Positions 9,001 through 16,070 of a stretch of 44,793 nt of DNA are shown here, piece by piece; within the stretch, counting starts at the first letter, position 1; each line of letters opens with the position of its first letter. The DNA lies in assembly GCA_947167995.1 (NCBI GenBank), contig CAMVKS010000021.1, positions 1 to 44,793 on the forward strand, in the 5' to 3' direction. This stretch comes from an uncultured Prevotellaceae bacterium (GTDB taxonomy: Bacteria > Bacteroidota > Bacteroidia > Bacteroidales > Muribaculaceae). The position numbers were made by a program, and so were the translations under genes. Below the pieces are notes generated by a model. That model was given only the letters and a program-made list of their open reading frames with translations. It was not told where the DNA came from and made no database searches.

Positions 9001-9604
9001 TGGCGGTGGTTGATGCAGTTACGTTCTCGTAGTTGCTCGAAGCACCAGTCACAGTCATGTCTTCGAGGGTGATACACTTAACTGTGCCCTTCCAGCCGTC
9101 ACAGGCTTCGGCATAACGGTAAAGATAACCCACAGAGATGATTCCCGAGGCATCGGTGGCAGTGTAGGTCTTGTTTTCATAAGTGCCGTCGAGCTTCTCA
9201 AGCACATTGCCCTTGGGTAGTGTGGAGCTTGCGGTCACGCCACTTGTTGATGTAGCATAGCTGAACGAGCCATCGGGATCGGGGTCGCCAGCATACACGT
9301 TCACGTAAGCAGGCCACGATGCACCGTCGTTGCGCACGTCAAGTCTCTCGAAGGTAAGCTGGATTGCTTTTCCCTCGGCAGGCTTGAACACGGTGAGCGA
9401 CTGCGAGTTGTTGCTGCTCGAAGACGAGATTCCCTGATAACCATTCATGTCGTAGAAGGTTATCACCTCATCGGCAGCAACCTCGATGGTCTGCTTACCA
9501 AATTGCAGCTGATTGACAGTGCGGTCGGCACGCGCAGGCAGTGCCATTGCGGCGATAGCAACAATCAGCGCAAAAGTCTTGGAAAGTAAACTTAGTTGCT
9601 TCAT
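3026..9604 (-). CDS. Giant secreted surface protein: alternating CUB-like and BNR-associated-like modules, beta-helix, DUF4465
   Basis: A 2192-residue secreted protein with a signal peptide at 1-26 (ends ALPARA). Four CUB-like modules (about 35-185, 340-460, 612-740, 895-1010; recurring FYDDGGxDG and GSLTVY motifs) alternate with four modules resembling the BNR-associated N-terminal domain (about 190-330, 462-600, 742-880, 1015-1160; recurring RELTEGKNYFWV). Residues ~1168-1610 look like a right-handed parallel beta-helix with many N-N-x-I turns. Fibronectin-III-like (~1625-1730) and PKD/Ig-like (~1735-1825) segments follow, then DUF4465 (~1835-2040; contains SYYFNNG and YFALDDF). The C-terminus (GMNIIVTRYTDGTT...KAIIK) resembles a type 9 secretion sorting tail and closely matches the end of the 34555-37518 product. 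Beta-helix folds occur in polysaccharide lyases and adhesins; no catalytic residues could be assigned. The nearest upstream promoter found is the one driving the cobalamin riboswitch. Confidence 0.8.
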   Translation of the reverse strand: MKQLSLLSKTFALIVAIAAMALPARADRTVNQLQFGKQTIEVAADEVITFYDMNGYQGISSSSSNNSQSLTVFKPAEGKAIQLTFERLDVRNDGASWPAYVNVYAGDPDPDGSFSYATSTSGVTASSTLPKGNVLEKLDGTYENKTYTATDASGIISVGYLYRYAEACDGWKGTVKCITLEDMTVTGASSNYENVTASTTATEAINFATAEVTTTGVMNADNVTGISFKATTNEDAIDPTQLRLYAGSQPSFKSATALDATVAADGDGYTFTLNQPLAEGINKFSIAGEFLGEAVPGAKAAIEITKIATTGMPSGVTPFTAGTPVEVAKPAIALISTTPQVITVGDVPYNFYDDGGKDGNITQGFEGQITFVPATEGNAIKIDFSKLDLFNTSTVGYNDVFKFYNGREVNEENLITTLLDEPEIVKSTADDGSITVYLKSTAGYPKSGWEALVSQFLPGDMTLAGVTGEAASTATVAAGDTNAQMLVIDVQTDNTANPLSLKGINLTAADAKNIARARAYYLGKKNEFATTNPFGEVDVTGTSIAITGEKELIEGHNYVAVVLDLNDNAQNGEQITLSLDNVLVGETTQAPETAVSATRTVNNVCRATQGSHSHVISGPWTFTNTEGYSGKYETVDADYIVTFTPAEAGTVAQIDFSAFDVYYSNSSYGTKAVYEIYSGTEINNANLLWSLQDASQSSTGPGTVLRSQSADGSLTIRFNPKTTSSYYAGTGWTATVQPFQNHDMTVSGVTVNQTSTDVLAPGASNAQLIDFVVETEGTLSTATINNVALDLKGNEAAVNKVSVFYNNTNDFATAIEFGNVENPAQSEVSIAGERELTEGKNYFWVTVDVKADAEAEAQVDAKLLSITDAAGTVTTVENGDPEGVRVVKYIYLLEEGNNVIVVNNPLMFYDDGGPDGKVSKGFTGTVTFIPGRENSAVELNTQGTFSIGSGNMYVYNGQEVNDDNLLNKYSTTTGPANLVSKAEDGSLTVYYKGNSTATTLDGWAIAVSLHEKTPFTIESVEATATSEDVNRSMSDALMQQLKVTVSGDKEPITINSVKFTTAGTTSVSDITAAKLYYTNHTANFSDANPVASLTTVADGENVLTLDTPIEISDNGDYYLWLTYDVADDAVTGNKLDAQVLEVAQGENVIEVTGTNAEREVVAGIKGTYVIGSSADADFPTFAAATAAMANGVEGAVRFEVEDGTYAENIVISKVRGTSEQNTVTFVSKSGDRSKVIITGGGYSAPAYGELKKGMVFVETTPWVSFESMSFIPQSQSYPYAIHIYNQSRHFTLKDSYLKAELVTSGYSGMNLFKTENVGTLEDKGGMNNDYLTIDGNEFYGGYIAMGLTGPGPVAVPDALDYVITNNKISEPRSKGIYITDVANALIENNNISQSTSTATGYNSMDIYRNSGSMIVRNNVITHTHTYYSQGIYMRQGCEGQSADNPILVYNNSIVITNASSSSVAGLQVTADSKNIAFYNNTVRVSGSNGYVYYTAGSGNRYTGMKMQNNLLQNFTTNGKLAYINSADDAKALIMTNNAVYAASGTLFENHAATIDDLNGLNNKQGNIAEQAEFMSDIDNHLLSAGNLNAGVPVDFITTDADGKQRNAETPTIGAYEFAEVVVEKPEIAEGYPTVNDITETTATVKSKWSVGGKLYYMVETVGDEPSGAPMLKSVTADQLKETEGVDITADTEVNTNLTDLTPNTTYKAYLMVVSPLGEESDVVETEEFTTLRHIEPLTATLNKVAATINAGETAIITPVVAGGDEPYTYEWRDQMNEVVGNEATLNVTPEYSYGYRLTVTSADGQTVTAKTGVRVLGEAVTASMDDNYLDDESHWAYDPTTASMVEDGFYSGSYYFNNGAMPSYNYWYGYSLSNETATNYASLNDQWHSVVGEGHNGSSNFSIAFPEGQFIEITNSTDGDNLNGVYVSNNAYAYNGMAVGDGFATAFSQGSWFKLTAVGFDADDEETARTDFYLADYRSDNALDHYILDTWQWMDLRSLGKVAKVRFLLDGSDKGQYGLNTAAYFALDDFNCERDLVAEESRTYKVGNWSLDLGEFFTLDEDGSTVTYILEDLGEVTPAAGVPALLDIESEGIDITVSADGMLNIDAKVNNSGRAMIIGATQKGKTQYMKLTINVDNATGIEGIIVENGKTVESRQFVNVAGQVSDRPFSGMNIIVTRYTDGTTSSVKAIIK

Positions 9605-9791
9605 AGTTAATTAATTATGTTAATAAAAACGTCATTTCACTCTACCCTCGGTGAAACGACGAAACAACATGAAGCAAGGTGGAGTGCCCTGACGGGCAGA
9701 AATCCTCCAAATCTGAAACAAATCAAACAAATTCAACAAATTAAAACAAATCCAACAAAGAATTATTTTGTTGTTCTTGTCAGGCTTTGTT
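9605..9791. other. Leader region with A/T-rich degenerate 9-10-bp repeats and small hairpins, no gene
   Basis: No plausible coding frame on either strand. Bases ~9717-9765 are a run of degenerate AAACAAATC-like units, followed by TTTTGTTGTT-like units that are partly complementary. Nearer the giant gene there are short hairpins such as TTTCAC / GTGAAA (about 9644-9663) and the GCCC / GGGC pair around 9690-9700. On the - strand this would be the 5' leader of the giant gene. Confidence 0.6.
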
Positions 9792-9875
9792 GTTTTTGTT
9801 TGTCCCACAGTGAGTGTGGTGCCTGCGCCAATTGTCCTTAAACAAAACACTGTCTAATGCCAAATAATTTTGTCA
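9792..9875 (-). repeat. Copy B of the ~80-bp repeat (inverted to copy A at 2733-2815)
   Basis: Read on the - strand it contains TAGACAGTGTTTT, TTTAAGGACAATTG, GCGCAGG and ACCACACTC, aligning with copy A through its whole length with a few substitutions and one- or two-base indels. Unlike copy A it keeps a small CCACA / TGTGG hairpin. It sits between the cobalamin riboswitch and the giant surface-protein gene. Confidence 0.75.
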
Positions 9876-9953
9876 TTAGTTGTCTTTTAAAAACAGCGTA
9901 AACCTGCAATGTGTTCCTGCCCTAATTCCACGAGAGCACGAAAAGTTTTTAAC

Positions 9954-10163
9954 GATAACGAGGCAGGTCTTCTGGCTCATTCCCATCGCTCGCCTTGGGG
10001 CCTTCCCACAAGCCTTAGGCTTGCAGTGGCCGAGATTTCAGGAAAAATCGGCAAGCGACAATTGTGAGGGAAAATACAGCAGCGGGTTCTGCCCAGGATT
10101 CTCACCTGTGTTCCCTTTTCAGCCAGCAGTGGAGCGGGTGCTCATGCTGGCCACCACATTATC
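9954..10163 (-). promoter_or_regulatory. Cobalamin (adenosylcobalamin-type) riboswitch
   Basis: Read on the - strand this has the hallmark order of the cobalamin riboswitch: AAAAGGGAACACAGGTGAGAA, then AATCCTGGGCAGAACCCGC, then CTGCTGTA, later GCCACTG, GGGAAGGC, and the 3' B12-box GAGCCAGAAGACCTGCC. A closing P1 helix is visible: GATAATG at the 5' end (10163-10157) pairs with CGTTATC at the 3' end (9960-9954). In Bacteroidota such switches normally repress btuB-type transport or cobalamin-synthesis genes. Here the next sense gene is the giant surface protein, starting 349 bases further on, and no cobalamin gene is seen in the window. Any regulation of that gene is an inference. Confidence 0.92.
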
Positions 10164-10169
10164 ACGGTG

Positions 10170-10201
10170 CAAAGGTAGTGCTTTTTTAGGTCTAAGACAA
10201 A
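10170..10201 (-). promoter_or_regulatory. Promoter of the cobalamin riboswitch transcript
   Basis: On the - strand: TTTG (10201-10198), 20-bp spacer, TACCTTTG (10177-10170). This is a full match to the Bacteroidota sigma-ABfr consensus. Expected transcription start falls at about 10163-10165, exactly at the first base of the riboswitch P1 helix. Confidence 0.82.
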
Positions 10202-10221
10202 TTTTTCAATCACTTATTGTG

Positions 10222-10263
10222 ATAATAAAAAATCGGACAAAAGAAATTGTCTCTTTTATCCGA
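10222..10263 (-). terminator. Rho-independent terminator of the cstA/barrel-protein operon
   Basis: On the - strand TCGGATAAAAGA pairs with TCTTTTGTCCGA (one U-G wobble) and is followed by a TTTTTT run. Its arm TCGGACAAAAgAA recurs in the duplicated terminator at 19726-19831. It separates the upstream operon from the riboswitch promoter. Confidence 0.8.
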
Positions 10264-10288
10264 CTGATGTCAAATGAGATGTGATGTA

Positions 10289-10903
10289 TTAAAAACGGAA
10301 TCTCACACCGCCATGTATTAGTCCTTGCTCTCCGAAACCAAGTTCGGCAAATCCACGAACATTGCGGTTTCCTGCTTCGGCTCCTATGAGAGAAACCTGG
10401 AAGTTGAAGAAGTCGTTTCCACTGGAGTCTTTGCTGTAGTTTCCATCGGCATCTTTGCCTGTTGTCGAGTAGTTGGCATGAGTGTAGCCAGCTCCGAGCT
10501 TGGAATATAGTCCCCAGTTTTGTTTCCTAAGCCAATTGAATTTCACCGCCGGCATTATGGTGAAGTAGTTGGATGTGCGCTTGCCAGTAATTTGTTCGCC
10601 TTGCACGACATCTTCTTTGTGATGGTTGTAAACCCCTATACCGCCAACACCAATCAATGGCGTGACATGGTAAAAATACTCGGCACTGAAAGGTCCTACG
10701 AACTTGGAGTTCTTATATCGTGCCCCAAACATGGCACCCACCACCTCGGAAAAAACATCGAGGCAATTGCTTGAGTTTATGGCACCATAAGCTAACGCTA
10801 ATTCATTCTTAGGCTCATCGTTGGGGTCAAAGTCTTGAGCCTGCAGGGTTTGTGTTGTGCAAAAAATTAATGCAGCAACAACAATTAAGAAATTTTTTAG
10901 CAT
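10289..10903 (-). CDS. Outer-membrane beta-barrel protein (porin-like, small)
   Basis: A 204-residue protein starting at the ATG at 10903, chosen because it opens a good signal peptide (MLKNFLIVVAALIFCTTQTLQAQ); the frame is open further upstream but that part overlaps the preceding gene. The body alternates short aromatic/glycine-rich strands (FTIMPAVKFNWL, GLYSKLGAGYTHANY, GFAELGFGEQG) and ends GGVRFRF, with the terminal Phe typical of outer-membrane barrels. It resembles small 8-stranded barrel proteins of Bacteroidota; the ligand is unknown. The start is 5 bases after the stop of the CstA-like gene, so the two are almost certainly co-transcribed and may act together at the envelope. A strong terminator follows. 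Confidence 0.75.
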   Translation of the reverse strand: MLKNFLIVVAALIFCTTQTLQAQDFDPNDEPKNELALAYGAINSSNCLDVFSEVVGAMFGARYKNSKFVGPFSAEYFYHVTPLIGVGGIGVYNHHKEDVVQGEQITGKRTSNYFTIMPAVKFNWLRKQNWGLYSKLGAGYTHANYSTTGKDADGNYSKDSSGNDFFNFQVSLIGAEAGNRNVRGFAELGFGEQGLIHGGVRFRF

Positions 10904-10908
10904 AGTGG

Positions 10909-12339
10909 TCAAATAATTTGTTGAACAATAAAAGTAAGGCTCACTGCAGTCATGAAAATTGCTGGTATGAGAGTGACCCAGTAGCATTTTTTCTTTCTAT
11001 AGAGGTAGATGGTAATAGTCCACAGGGTAAACACCGAGAGTGTCTGGTTGGCCCATCCAAAATATTGCCACAGGGCATTGAAGCCGTTGGGCGAAGCCAG
11101 TTGCCAGATGAGAAGCATCAACACTGCTGCAAACATGGGCACAGCTATCATCAGTCGCTTGATAATGGGCTTTTGGTCAAATTTCAAGAAATCGGCAATG
11201 ATTAGGCGCGCGCTGCGCAATGCAGTGTCTCCACTGGTGATGGGAGCCGCAACCACACCAAGCATAGCCAGTATGCCACCCGCCACGCCAAGCCAGCTAC
11301 TGCACACGAGTTTCACCACAGCTGGAGCGTTAAAGTATTGAATGAGTGTCTTGCCGTCGGTATTGCCCACTTGATTCAGAAACTCGTTGACAGCATCGGG
11401 AGGCAGCACTTGTTTCCAACCGGCACTATAGAAGAACCACGATGAAACCGCTGCCCAAACGAGAGCCACAAATCCCTCGGTAATCATCGAGCCGTAGAAC
11501 ACTGGACGCCCTAACTTCTCGCTCTTGAGGCATCGTGCCATGAGAGGACTTTGAGTGGCATGGAAGCCACTGATTGCACCACAAGCGATGGTGATGAACA
11601 TTGCGGGGAAGATTGTATTGGCTTTGAGATATTCCTTCATGCCAAGCAGGTCATGCCCGTTGTCGACTTGCGAGGTCATCCATGAGTCCATGTTGCCTAT
11701 GTTCCACACCTCAGGAATGTGAGGCATCTTGATGAGCAGGCACACAAACAGACCTATCGCCATGAATATCAGCGCAATGGCAAATACTGGATAAATCTTG
11801 CCTATAATCTTATCGATGGGTAGTAGGGTGGCAATGATGTAATAAATGAATATTACAACAAACCACATTATCTCATTTCCTCCAATTCCGGCAAGTATCG
11901 AGGCCGGACTGTAAACAAACACCGCGCCCACCATCAACAGCAGCAACATCGAGAACACCAGCATGATAATCTTAATGGTGTTGCCCATGTACTTGCCCAC
12001 AAGCTCGGGCAGACCAGCGCCATCGTGGCGCAGTGACAGCATGCCGCTGAGGTAGTCGTGAACCGAGCCGGCAAAGATGCATCCTATCACAATCCACAAG
12101 AAGCTCGCCGGACCAAACCACGCACCCATGATGGCACCAAAGATGGGGCCCGTGCCGGCAATGTTGAGAAACTGGATCATAAACACCTTCCACGTGGGCA
12201 TGGCTATGTAGTCAACTCCGTCGGGATGGACGAGGGCAGGGGTCTTGCGGTCGTCGGGGCCGAAAATGCGTTCTATCACGCGACCATATATCAGATAGCC
12301 CAAGACAAGGGCTGCGATGCTTATTAAGAAAGAAATCAT
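10909..12339 (-). CDS. cstA: CstA family carbon-starvation protein, short form (inner-membrane transporter)
   Basis: A 476-residue, strongly hydrophobic protein with about a dozen membrane segments. The N-terminal block (FGPDDRKTPA, GVDYIAMPTW, FLNIAGTGPIFGAIMGA, GSVHDYLSGM, LRHDGAGLPELVG) is characteristic of CstA/BtsT, a family of peptide or pyruvate uptake systems induced on carbon starvation. Enterobacterial CstA is about 700 residues, so this is a short version; the ending looks natural rather than frameshifted. The start is set at the ATG at 12339, because an upstream in-frame TTG (12369) lies inside the -7 element. It is the first gene of a two-gene operon with the barrel protein. Substrate is not deducible from sequence alone. 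Confidence 0.85.
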   Translation of the reverse strand: MISFLISIAALVLGYLIYGRVIERIFGPDDRKTPALVHPDGVDYIAMPTWKVFMIQFLNIAGTGPIFGAIMGAWFGPASFLWIVIGCIFAGSVHDYLSGMLSLRHDGAGLPELVGKYMGNTIKIIMLVFSMLLLLMVGAVFVYSPASILAGIGGNEIMWFVVIFIYYIIATLLPIDKIIGKIYPVFAIALIFMAIGLFVCLLIKMPHIPEVWNIGNMDSWMTSQVDNGHDLLGMKEYLKANTIFPAMFITIACGAISGFHATQSPLMARCLKSEKLGRPVFYGSMITEGFVALVWAAVSSWFFYSAGWKQVLPPDAVNEFLNQVGNTDGKTLIQYFNAPAVVKLVCSSWLGVAGGILAMLGVVAAPITSGDTALRSARLIIADFLKFDQKPIIKRLMIAVPMFAAVLMLLIWQLASPNGFNALWQYFGWANQTLSVFTLWTITIYLYRKKKCYWVTLIPAIFMTAVSLTFIVQQII

Positions 12340-12366
12340 AGAAAGTTTTTTTATTGATTTGAGTGG

Positions 12367-12374
12367 CAAAAGTA
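12367..12374 (-). promoter_or_regulatory. Probable -7 element for the cstA operon
   Basis: TACTTTTG on the - strand fits TAnnTTTG; no clear -33 TTTG at the right distance. The implied leader is very short (about 20-25 bases), which fits the ATG at 12339 as start. Confidence 0.45.
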
Positions 12375-12454
12375 ATAAAAAAAATAATAATCTTTCCTTT
12401 TTTATTCAAAAAAAGAATCCTTAAACTGTCTTGAAACTAAAATTCGGCACATAA

Positions 12455-12486
12455 TTTGCATGGATGTTAATGTTTAGCTACATTTG
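12455..12486 (+). promoter_or_regulatory. Promoter of the EcsC-like gene
   Basis: TTTG (12455-12458), 20-bp spacer, TACATTTG (12479-12486): full Bacteroidota consensus. The start codon at 12544 gives a leader of about 50 bases. Confidence 0.75.
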
Positions 12487-12543
12487 CGACAAAAAACACA
12501 GGTTTTGTCGGACCTTTATTAATAATCATTACAACGAGATATC

Positions 12544-13350
12544 ATGTCAAACGAGATCACAATATGGAACAAGGTGATGAGCGCAGCACTCAAATTGCCG
12601 GGAGTTGCCGTCGACCGCGAGAAATTTTTAAGAAGTGCCTTGAAGGATTACTGTGTGGGTTCTCACATCAACGCTGCAATCGCTAATGGGACTGCTGGTG
12701 TTGTGCCTAATAAGGTTCTTGACAAGCTGGCGACTAATATCATCAAGTCGCACACCAAGAAGGTTACTATCCTCTCGGCAGCTATGGGGGTGCCGGGCGG
12801 TTGGGCTACGCTTGGCACAGTGCCCAGCGACATAGCGCAGTTCTATTATCACGTTTTTGTCGTGGCTCAAAAGCTTGCCTATATCTATGGTTATCCCGAC
12901 ATGCGCGATGAGAACGGCCATCTGTCACAAGGTGCCTGCAATTTGCTCACCGTCTTCGTTGGCGTGATGACAGGTGTGGCAGTGGCTGCAAAAACTCTGC
13001 AAGAACTTGGCAAAAGATTGCAGCGTGAGTTTCTCAAAAGGCTACCGGAATATGCGCTCTCCAATGGTGTTTTGCAGGTAACGGTAAGGAAGATTGCAAA
13101 GAAGGTGGGAATGGAAATCTCGAAGAATGGCATCTCCGAGGGGTTAGGAAAGGTTATTCCAGTGGTGAGCGGTCTCATCTCGGGTGCTCTCACCTACAGG
13201 ACATTCAAGCCGCAGGCGCAACGCTTGGGTTTTGTGTTGCACAATAGTATGCTACAACTGCCACAACACAGCAGTGCCAGCCCGGATGGAATGGTTGAGA
13301 ATGTCGACTATCAGGAACTCCCCCCCGACTTGCCATCCAAGCAGCAATAG
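12544..13350 (+). CDS. EcsC family protein (function unknown)
   Basis: A 268-residue protein without signal peptide. The arrangement is that of the EcsC family: a helical N-terminus, a glycine-rich stretch (AAMGVPGGWATLGTVPSDIAQ, residues ~79-99) followed by FVVAQKLAYIYGYPD, a small hydrophobic segment (LLTVFVGVMTGVAVAA), and a C-terminal KVIPVVSGLISGALTYRTF. The biochemical role of EcsC proteins is not established to my knowledge; membrane association is likely. The gene has its own consensus promoter and a following terminator, so it is a single-gene unit. The family call is by memory of the pattern and is the uncertain part; the gene itself is secure. Confidence 0.65.
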   Translation: MSNEITIWNKVMSAALKLPGVAVDREKFLRSALKDYCVGSHINAAIANGTAGVVPNKVLDKLATNIIKSHTKKVTILSAAMGVPGGWATLGTVPSDIAQFYYHVFVVAQKLAYIYGYPDMRDENGHLSQGACNLLTVFVGVMTGVAVAAKTLQELGKRLQREFLKRLPEYALSNGVLQVTVRKIAKKVGMEISKNGISEGLGKVIPVVSGLISGALTYRTFKPQAQRLGFVLHNSMLQLPQHSSASPDGMVENVDYQELPPDLPSKQQ

Positions 13351-13396
13351 CACATCTGCCACAATTAGTGACAAATGATGTTCTCGCAATCTTTTA

Positions 13397-13440
13397 CCGC
13401 CAAATCTTGTTTATAGGTTGCATTTGGCGGTTCATGTTTT
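13397..13440 (+). terminator. Terminator after the EcsC-like gene
   Basis: CCGCCAAAT (13397-13405) pairs perfectly with ATTTGGCGG (13422-13430), followed after a few bases by TTTTT. It ends the single-gene unit before parE. Confidence 0.7.
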
Positions 13441-13528
13441 TAGTCGGTTAATCGTGATTGGAACATTGATTAGGTATTAAATAACTATAAAAAGGGTAGT
13501 GAGTAATTTTTTATTGGAAAGAATTATG

Positions 13529-13536
13529 TAACTTTG
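13529..13536 (+). promoter_or_regulatory. Probable -7 element upstream of parE
   Basis: TAACTTTG fits TAnnTTTG. At the -33 position only an A/T-rich TTTT is present. It would drive parE and probably coaD and the S41 protease gene. Confidence 0.45.
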
Positions 13537-13608
13537 CAATTTGAGACTAATGGCGCGTGGTTTCGATAGAAAAAAGATATAAGCGTCCCACTATTTACAC
13601 AATAATTA

Positions 13609-15561
13609 ATGGCTCAAGATTTAGAACTACAAGATAATAATCAACCACAGGGCAGTGACTTTGGAGGATATGAGAAACTGGTGACGCTCACCCCTCGTGA
13701 GCACATCAGGTTGCGTCCCGGAATGTACATTGGCAAGCTGGGCGACGGCTCACAGAGTGATGACGGTATTTACGTCCTCATGAAGGAGGTTATAGACAAC
13801 TCTATCGATGAGTTCAACACTGGCTTCGCCAAGCCACGCATCGATATCACTGTAGAGGAAGGCAAAGTTACCATACGCGACTATGGTCGTGGCATTCCCC
13901 TCGATCAAGTGAAAGACGCATCAAGCAAGATGAACACTGGCGCCAAGTACGACACCAAGAACTACAAGCGCTCAGTTGGTCTTAACGGTGTGGGCATCAA
14001 GGCGGTAAATGCCTTGTCGTCAAGCTTCTTCATCCGCTCGGTTCGTGACGGCCAATGCTCGGCTGTGACCTACAAGGAAGGCCTCGTTGAGAAAGAGACC
14101 GGCATCATTGCTGCCAACCCCGACGACGAGAACGGAACACTCGTGGAGTTTGTCCCCGATGGCACCATCTTCAAGAACTATGAGTACCGCGACGACATCA
14201 TCGAGGTGATGATCAAGAACTACTCGTTCCTGAATACCGGCTTGTCGCTTTACTATAATGGCAAGCGCTACCACTCGCGCAACGGCCTCAGCGACCTGGT
14301 GAACGAGAACATGACCAACGACCCGCTCTATCCGCTCATGCACTTCACCGGCGACGACATAGAGGTGGTTATCACCCACGCGGCACAGATGGGCGAGGAG
14401 TTCTACTCCTTTGTCAACGGGCAGCACACCACTCAGGGCGGCACACACCAGAGCGCATTCCGCGAGGCGTTGTCACGCACCATAAAAGACTTCTACGGCA
14501 AGAACTTCGAGTACAGCGACATCCGCAACGGCATCGTCGCCGCAATCAGCATCAAGGTAGAGGAACCAGTGTTTGAGTCACAGACCAAGATAAAGCTTGG
14601 CTCCAGCGTGATGTGGAAAGATGGCCCCACCATCTACAAGTTCATCAACGACTACATCAAGAAAGAGCTCGACAACTACCTGCACAAGACCCCCGAAACA
14701 GCCGATGTACTGCTCAAGAAGATTCAGGAAAACGAGAAAGAGCGCAAGGCGATAGCTGGCGTGACAAAAGTCACACGTGAGCGCATGAAGAAGGCTGCAC
14801 TGCACAACGACAAGCTGCGTGACTGCCGTGTGCATTACAACGACAATCGTGGAGACCGTCGAGAGGAGACATGCTTGTTTATCACCGAGGGCCTCTCGGC
14901 GAGCGGTTCTATCACCAAGATTCGGGATGTCCAGACTCAGGCGGTGTTCTCCTTGCGAGGTAAGCCTCTCAACACATTCGGGGTAGCTCCTGCTGTGGTT
15001 TACAAGAATGAAGAATTCGGCTTGCTTCAAGCAGCGCTCAACATTGAGGACGGTATCGACGGCCTGCGTTACAACAAGGTGATTATCGCCACCGATGCCG
15101 ATGTCGACGGCATGCACATCCGCCTGCTCTTGCTCACCTATTTCTTGCAGTTCTATCCCGAACTCGTCAAGACCGGGCACCTCTACATTCTTCAGACACC
15201 GCTGTTCCGAGTGCTCAACCGCAAGGATGCCAAGCGCAAGAGCCGCAGCGCAGGACGTGAGGCCAAGAAAAACAAGGTTGAGACCTACTACTGCTATAGC
15301 GACGAAGAGCGCGTGGCGGCTATCAACAAGCTTGGAGACAATGCCGAGATAACACGATTCAAAGGACTTGGTGAAATCTCACCGGAGGAGTTTGTCGACT
15401 TCATTGGCCCTGAGATGCGTCTCGACAAGGTGAAACTGCGCAAGGAGGACAATGTGAAGCAACTGCTCACGTTCTTTATGGGTAAGAACACAATGGAGCG
15501 ACAGAATTTCATTATTGACAACTTAGTTATTGAAGACGATGAAGACATCACAGTGCACTGA
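13609..15561 (+). CDS. parE: DNA topoisomerase IV subunit B (type IIA, ParE/GyrB family)
   Basis: A 650-residue type IIA topoisomerase ATPase subunit, which with ParC decatenates daughter chromosomes. The N-terminal GHKL ATPase is clear: [18 protein letters not shown] (~32-49), [10 protein letters not shown] (ATP/Mg binding), [10 protein letters not shown] and the glycine-rich lid [15 protein letters not shown]. The transducer and TOPRIM parts follow, with TEGLSASGS (first acidic TOPRIM residue) and the metal-binding [13 protein letters not shown]. The C-terminus [12 protein letters not shown] matches the conserved end of the family. GyrB normally reads EGDSAGG at the TOPRIM start; the EGLSASGS variant here is what I expect of Bacteroidota ParE, so I prefer ParE to GyrB. 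No parC is seen in the window. The 3' end overlaps coaD by 23 bases. Confidence 0.88.
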   Translation: MAQDLELQDNNQPQGSDFGGYEKLVTLTPREHIRLRPGMYIGKLGDGSQSDDGIYVLMKEVIDNSIDEFNTGFAKPRIDITVEEGKVTIRDYGRGIPLDQVKDASSKMNTGAKYDTKNYKRSVGLNGVGIKAVNALSSSFFIRSVRDGQCSAVTYKEGLVEKETGIIAANPDDENGTLVEFVPDGTIFKNYEYRDDIIEVMIKNYSFLNTGLSLYYNGKRYHSRNGLSDLVNENMTNDPLYPLMHFTGDDIEVVITHAAQMGEEFYSFVNGQHTTQGGTHQSAFREALSRTIKDFYGKNFEYSDIRNGIVAAISIKVEEPVFESQTKIKLGSSVMWKDGPTIYKFINDYIKKELDNYLHKTPETADVLLKKIQENEKERKAIAGVTKVTRERMKKAALHNDKLRDCRVHYNDNRGDRREETCLFITEGLSASGSITKIRDVQTQAVFSLRGKPLNTFGVAPAVVYKNEEFGLLQAALNIEDGIDGLRYNKVIIATDADVDGMHIRLLLLTYFLQFYPELVKTGHLYILQTPLFRVLNRKDAKRKSRSAGREAKKNKVETYYCYSDEERVAAINKLGDNAEITRFKGLGEISPEEFVDFIGPEMRLDKVKLRKEDNVKQLLTFFMGKNTMERQNFIIDNLVIEDDEDITVH

Positions 15562-16039
15562 CGGTAAAAGAATTGCCATGTTCCAAGGGTCGTTTGACCC
15601 GTTCACTCGTGGGCATGAGTCGATAGTGCTCAGGGCGTTGCCACTATTCGACGAGATTGTGGTGGCCGTAGTGAGCAATATCTCAAAAAAGCCTTTTATG
15701 AGTCTCGAGAACAGGCTGGACTTCATCAAGCAAGTGTTTGCAGGTGAGCCACGAGTGCGAGTTGTGGCTTCATCGGGTCTCACTGTCGATGTGGCACGCG
15801 AGGTTGGGGCTACATGCTTGCTACGAGGAGTGCGCATGATACAAGACTTCGAAAACGAGATGCACATGGCCGAGATCAACCGCAGGCTGAGCGGTATCGA
15901 GACTGTGCTGCTCTACACTCTTCCCGAGTACAGCCACATCAGCTCGACAATCGTCAGGGAGCTCTATGCTTATAAACAAGACATCAGTTCTTATATTCCG
16001 CAAAATAGCCTTCAAAATTTACTGGGCAAAATAGAATAA
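15539..16039 (+). CDS. coaD: Phosphopantetheine adenylyltransferase
   Basis: A 166-residue enzyme of the usual length for CoaD, which joins ATP and 4'-phosphopantetheine to make dephospho-CoA, the penultimate step of coenzyme A synthesis in the cytosol. The nucleotidyltransferase signature is [12 protein letters not shown] (the TxGH form of HxGH), with [21 protein letters not shown] and the C-terminal ISSTIVRE. The start is put at the ATG at 15539, giving a 23-base overlap with parE and therefore likely translational coupling; the later Met at IAMFQG would remove an N-terminal tail and is a real alternative. The parE-coaD-S41 protease order looks like a single transcription unit. Confidence 0.9.
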   Translation: MKTSQCTDGKRIAMFQGSFDPFTRGHESIVLRALPLFDEIVVAVVSNISKKPFMSLENRLDFIKQVFAGEPRVRVVASSGLTVDVAREVGATCLLRGVRMIQDFENEMHMAEINRRLSGIETVLLYTLPEYSHISSTIVRELYAYKQDISSYIPQNSLQNLLGKIE

Positions 16040-16070
16040 CAATCACGATAACAAACAATACATCAAAAAT

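Noticed and set aside
9880-10284. 134-codon open frame on the + strand over the riboswitch
   Set aside because: It covers the cobalamin riboswitch and its promoter on the opposite strand, and has no signal, domain or promoter of its own.
14880-14915. TOPRIM motif EGLSASGS instead of EGDSAGG in ParE
   Set aside because: First thought to be a damaged active site; I believe it is the normal form in Bacteroidota ParE, and the catalytic Glu and DADVDG residues remain.
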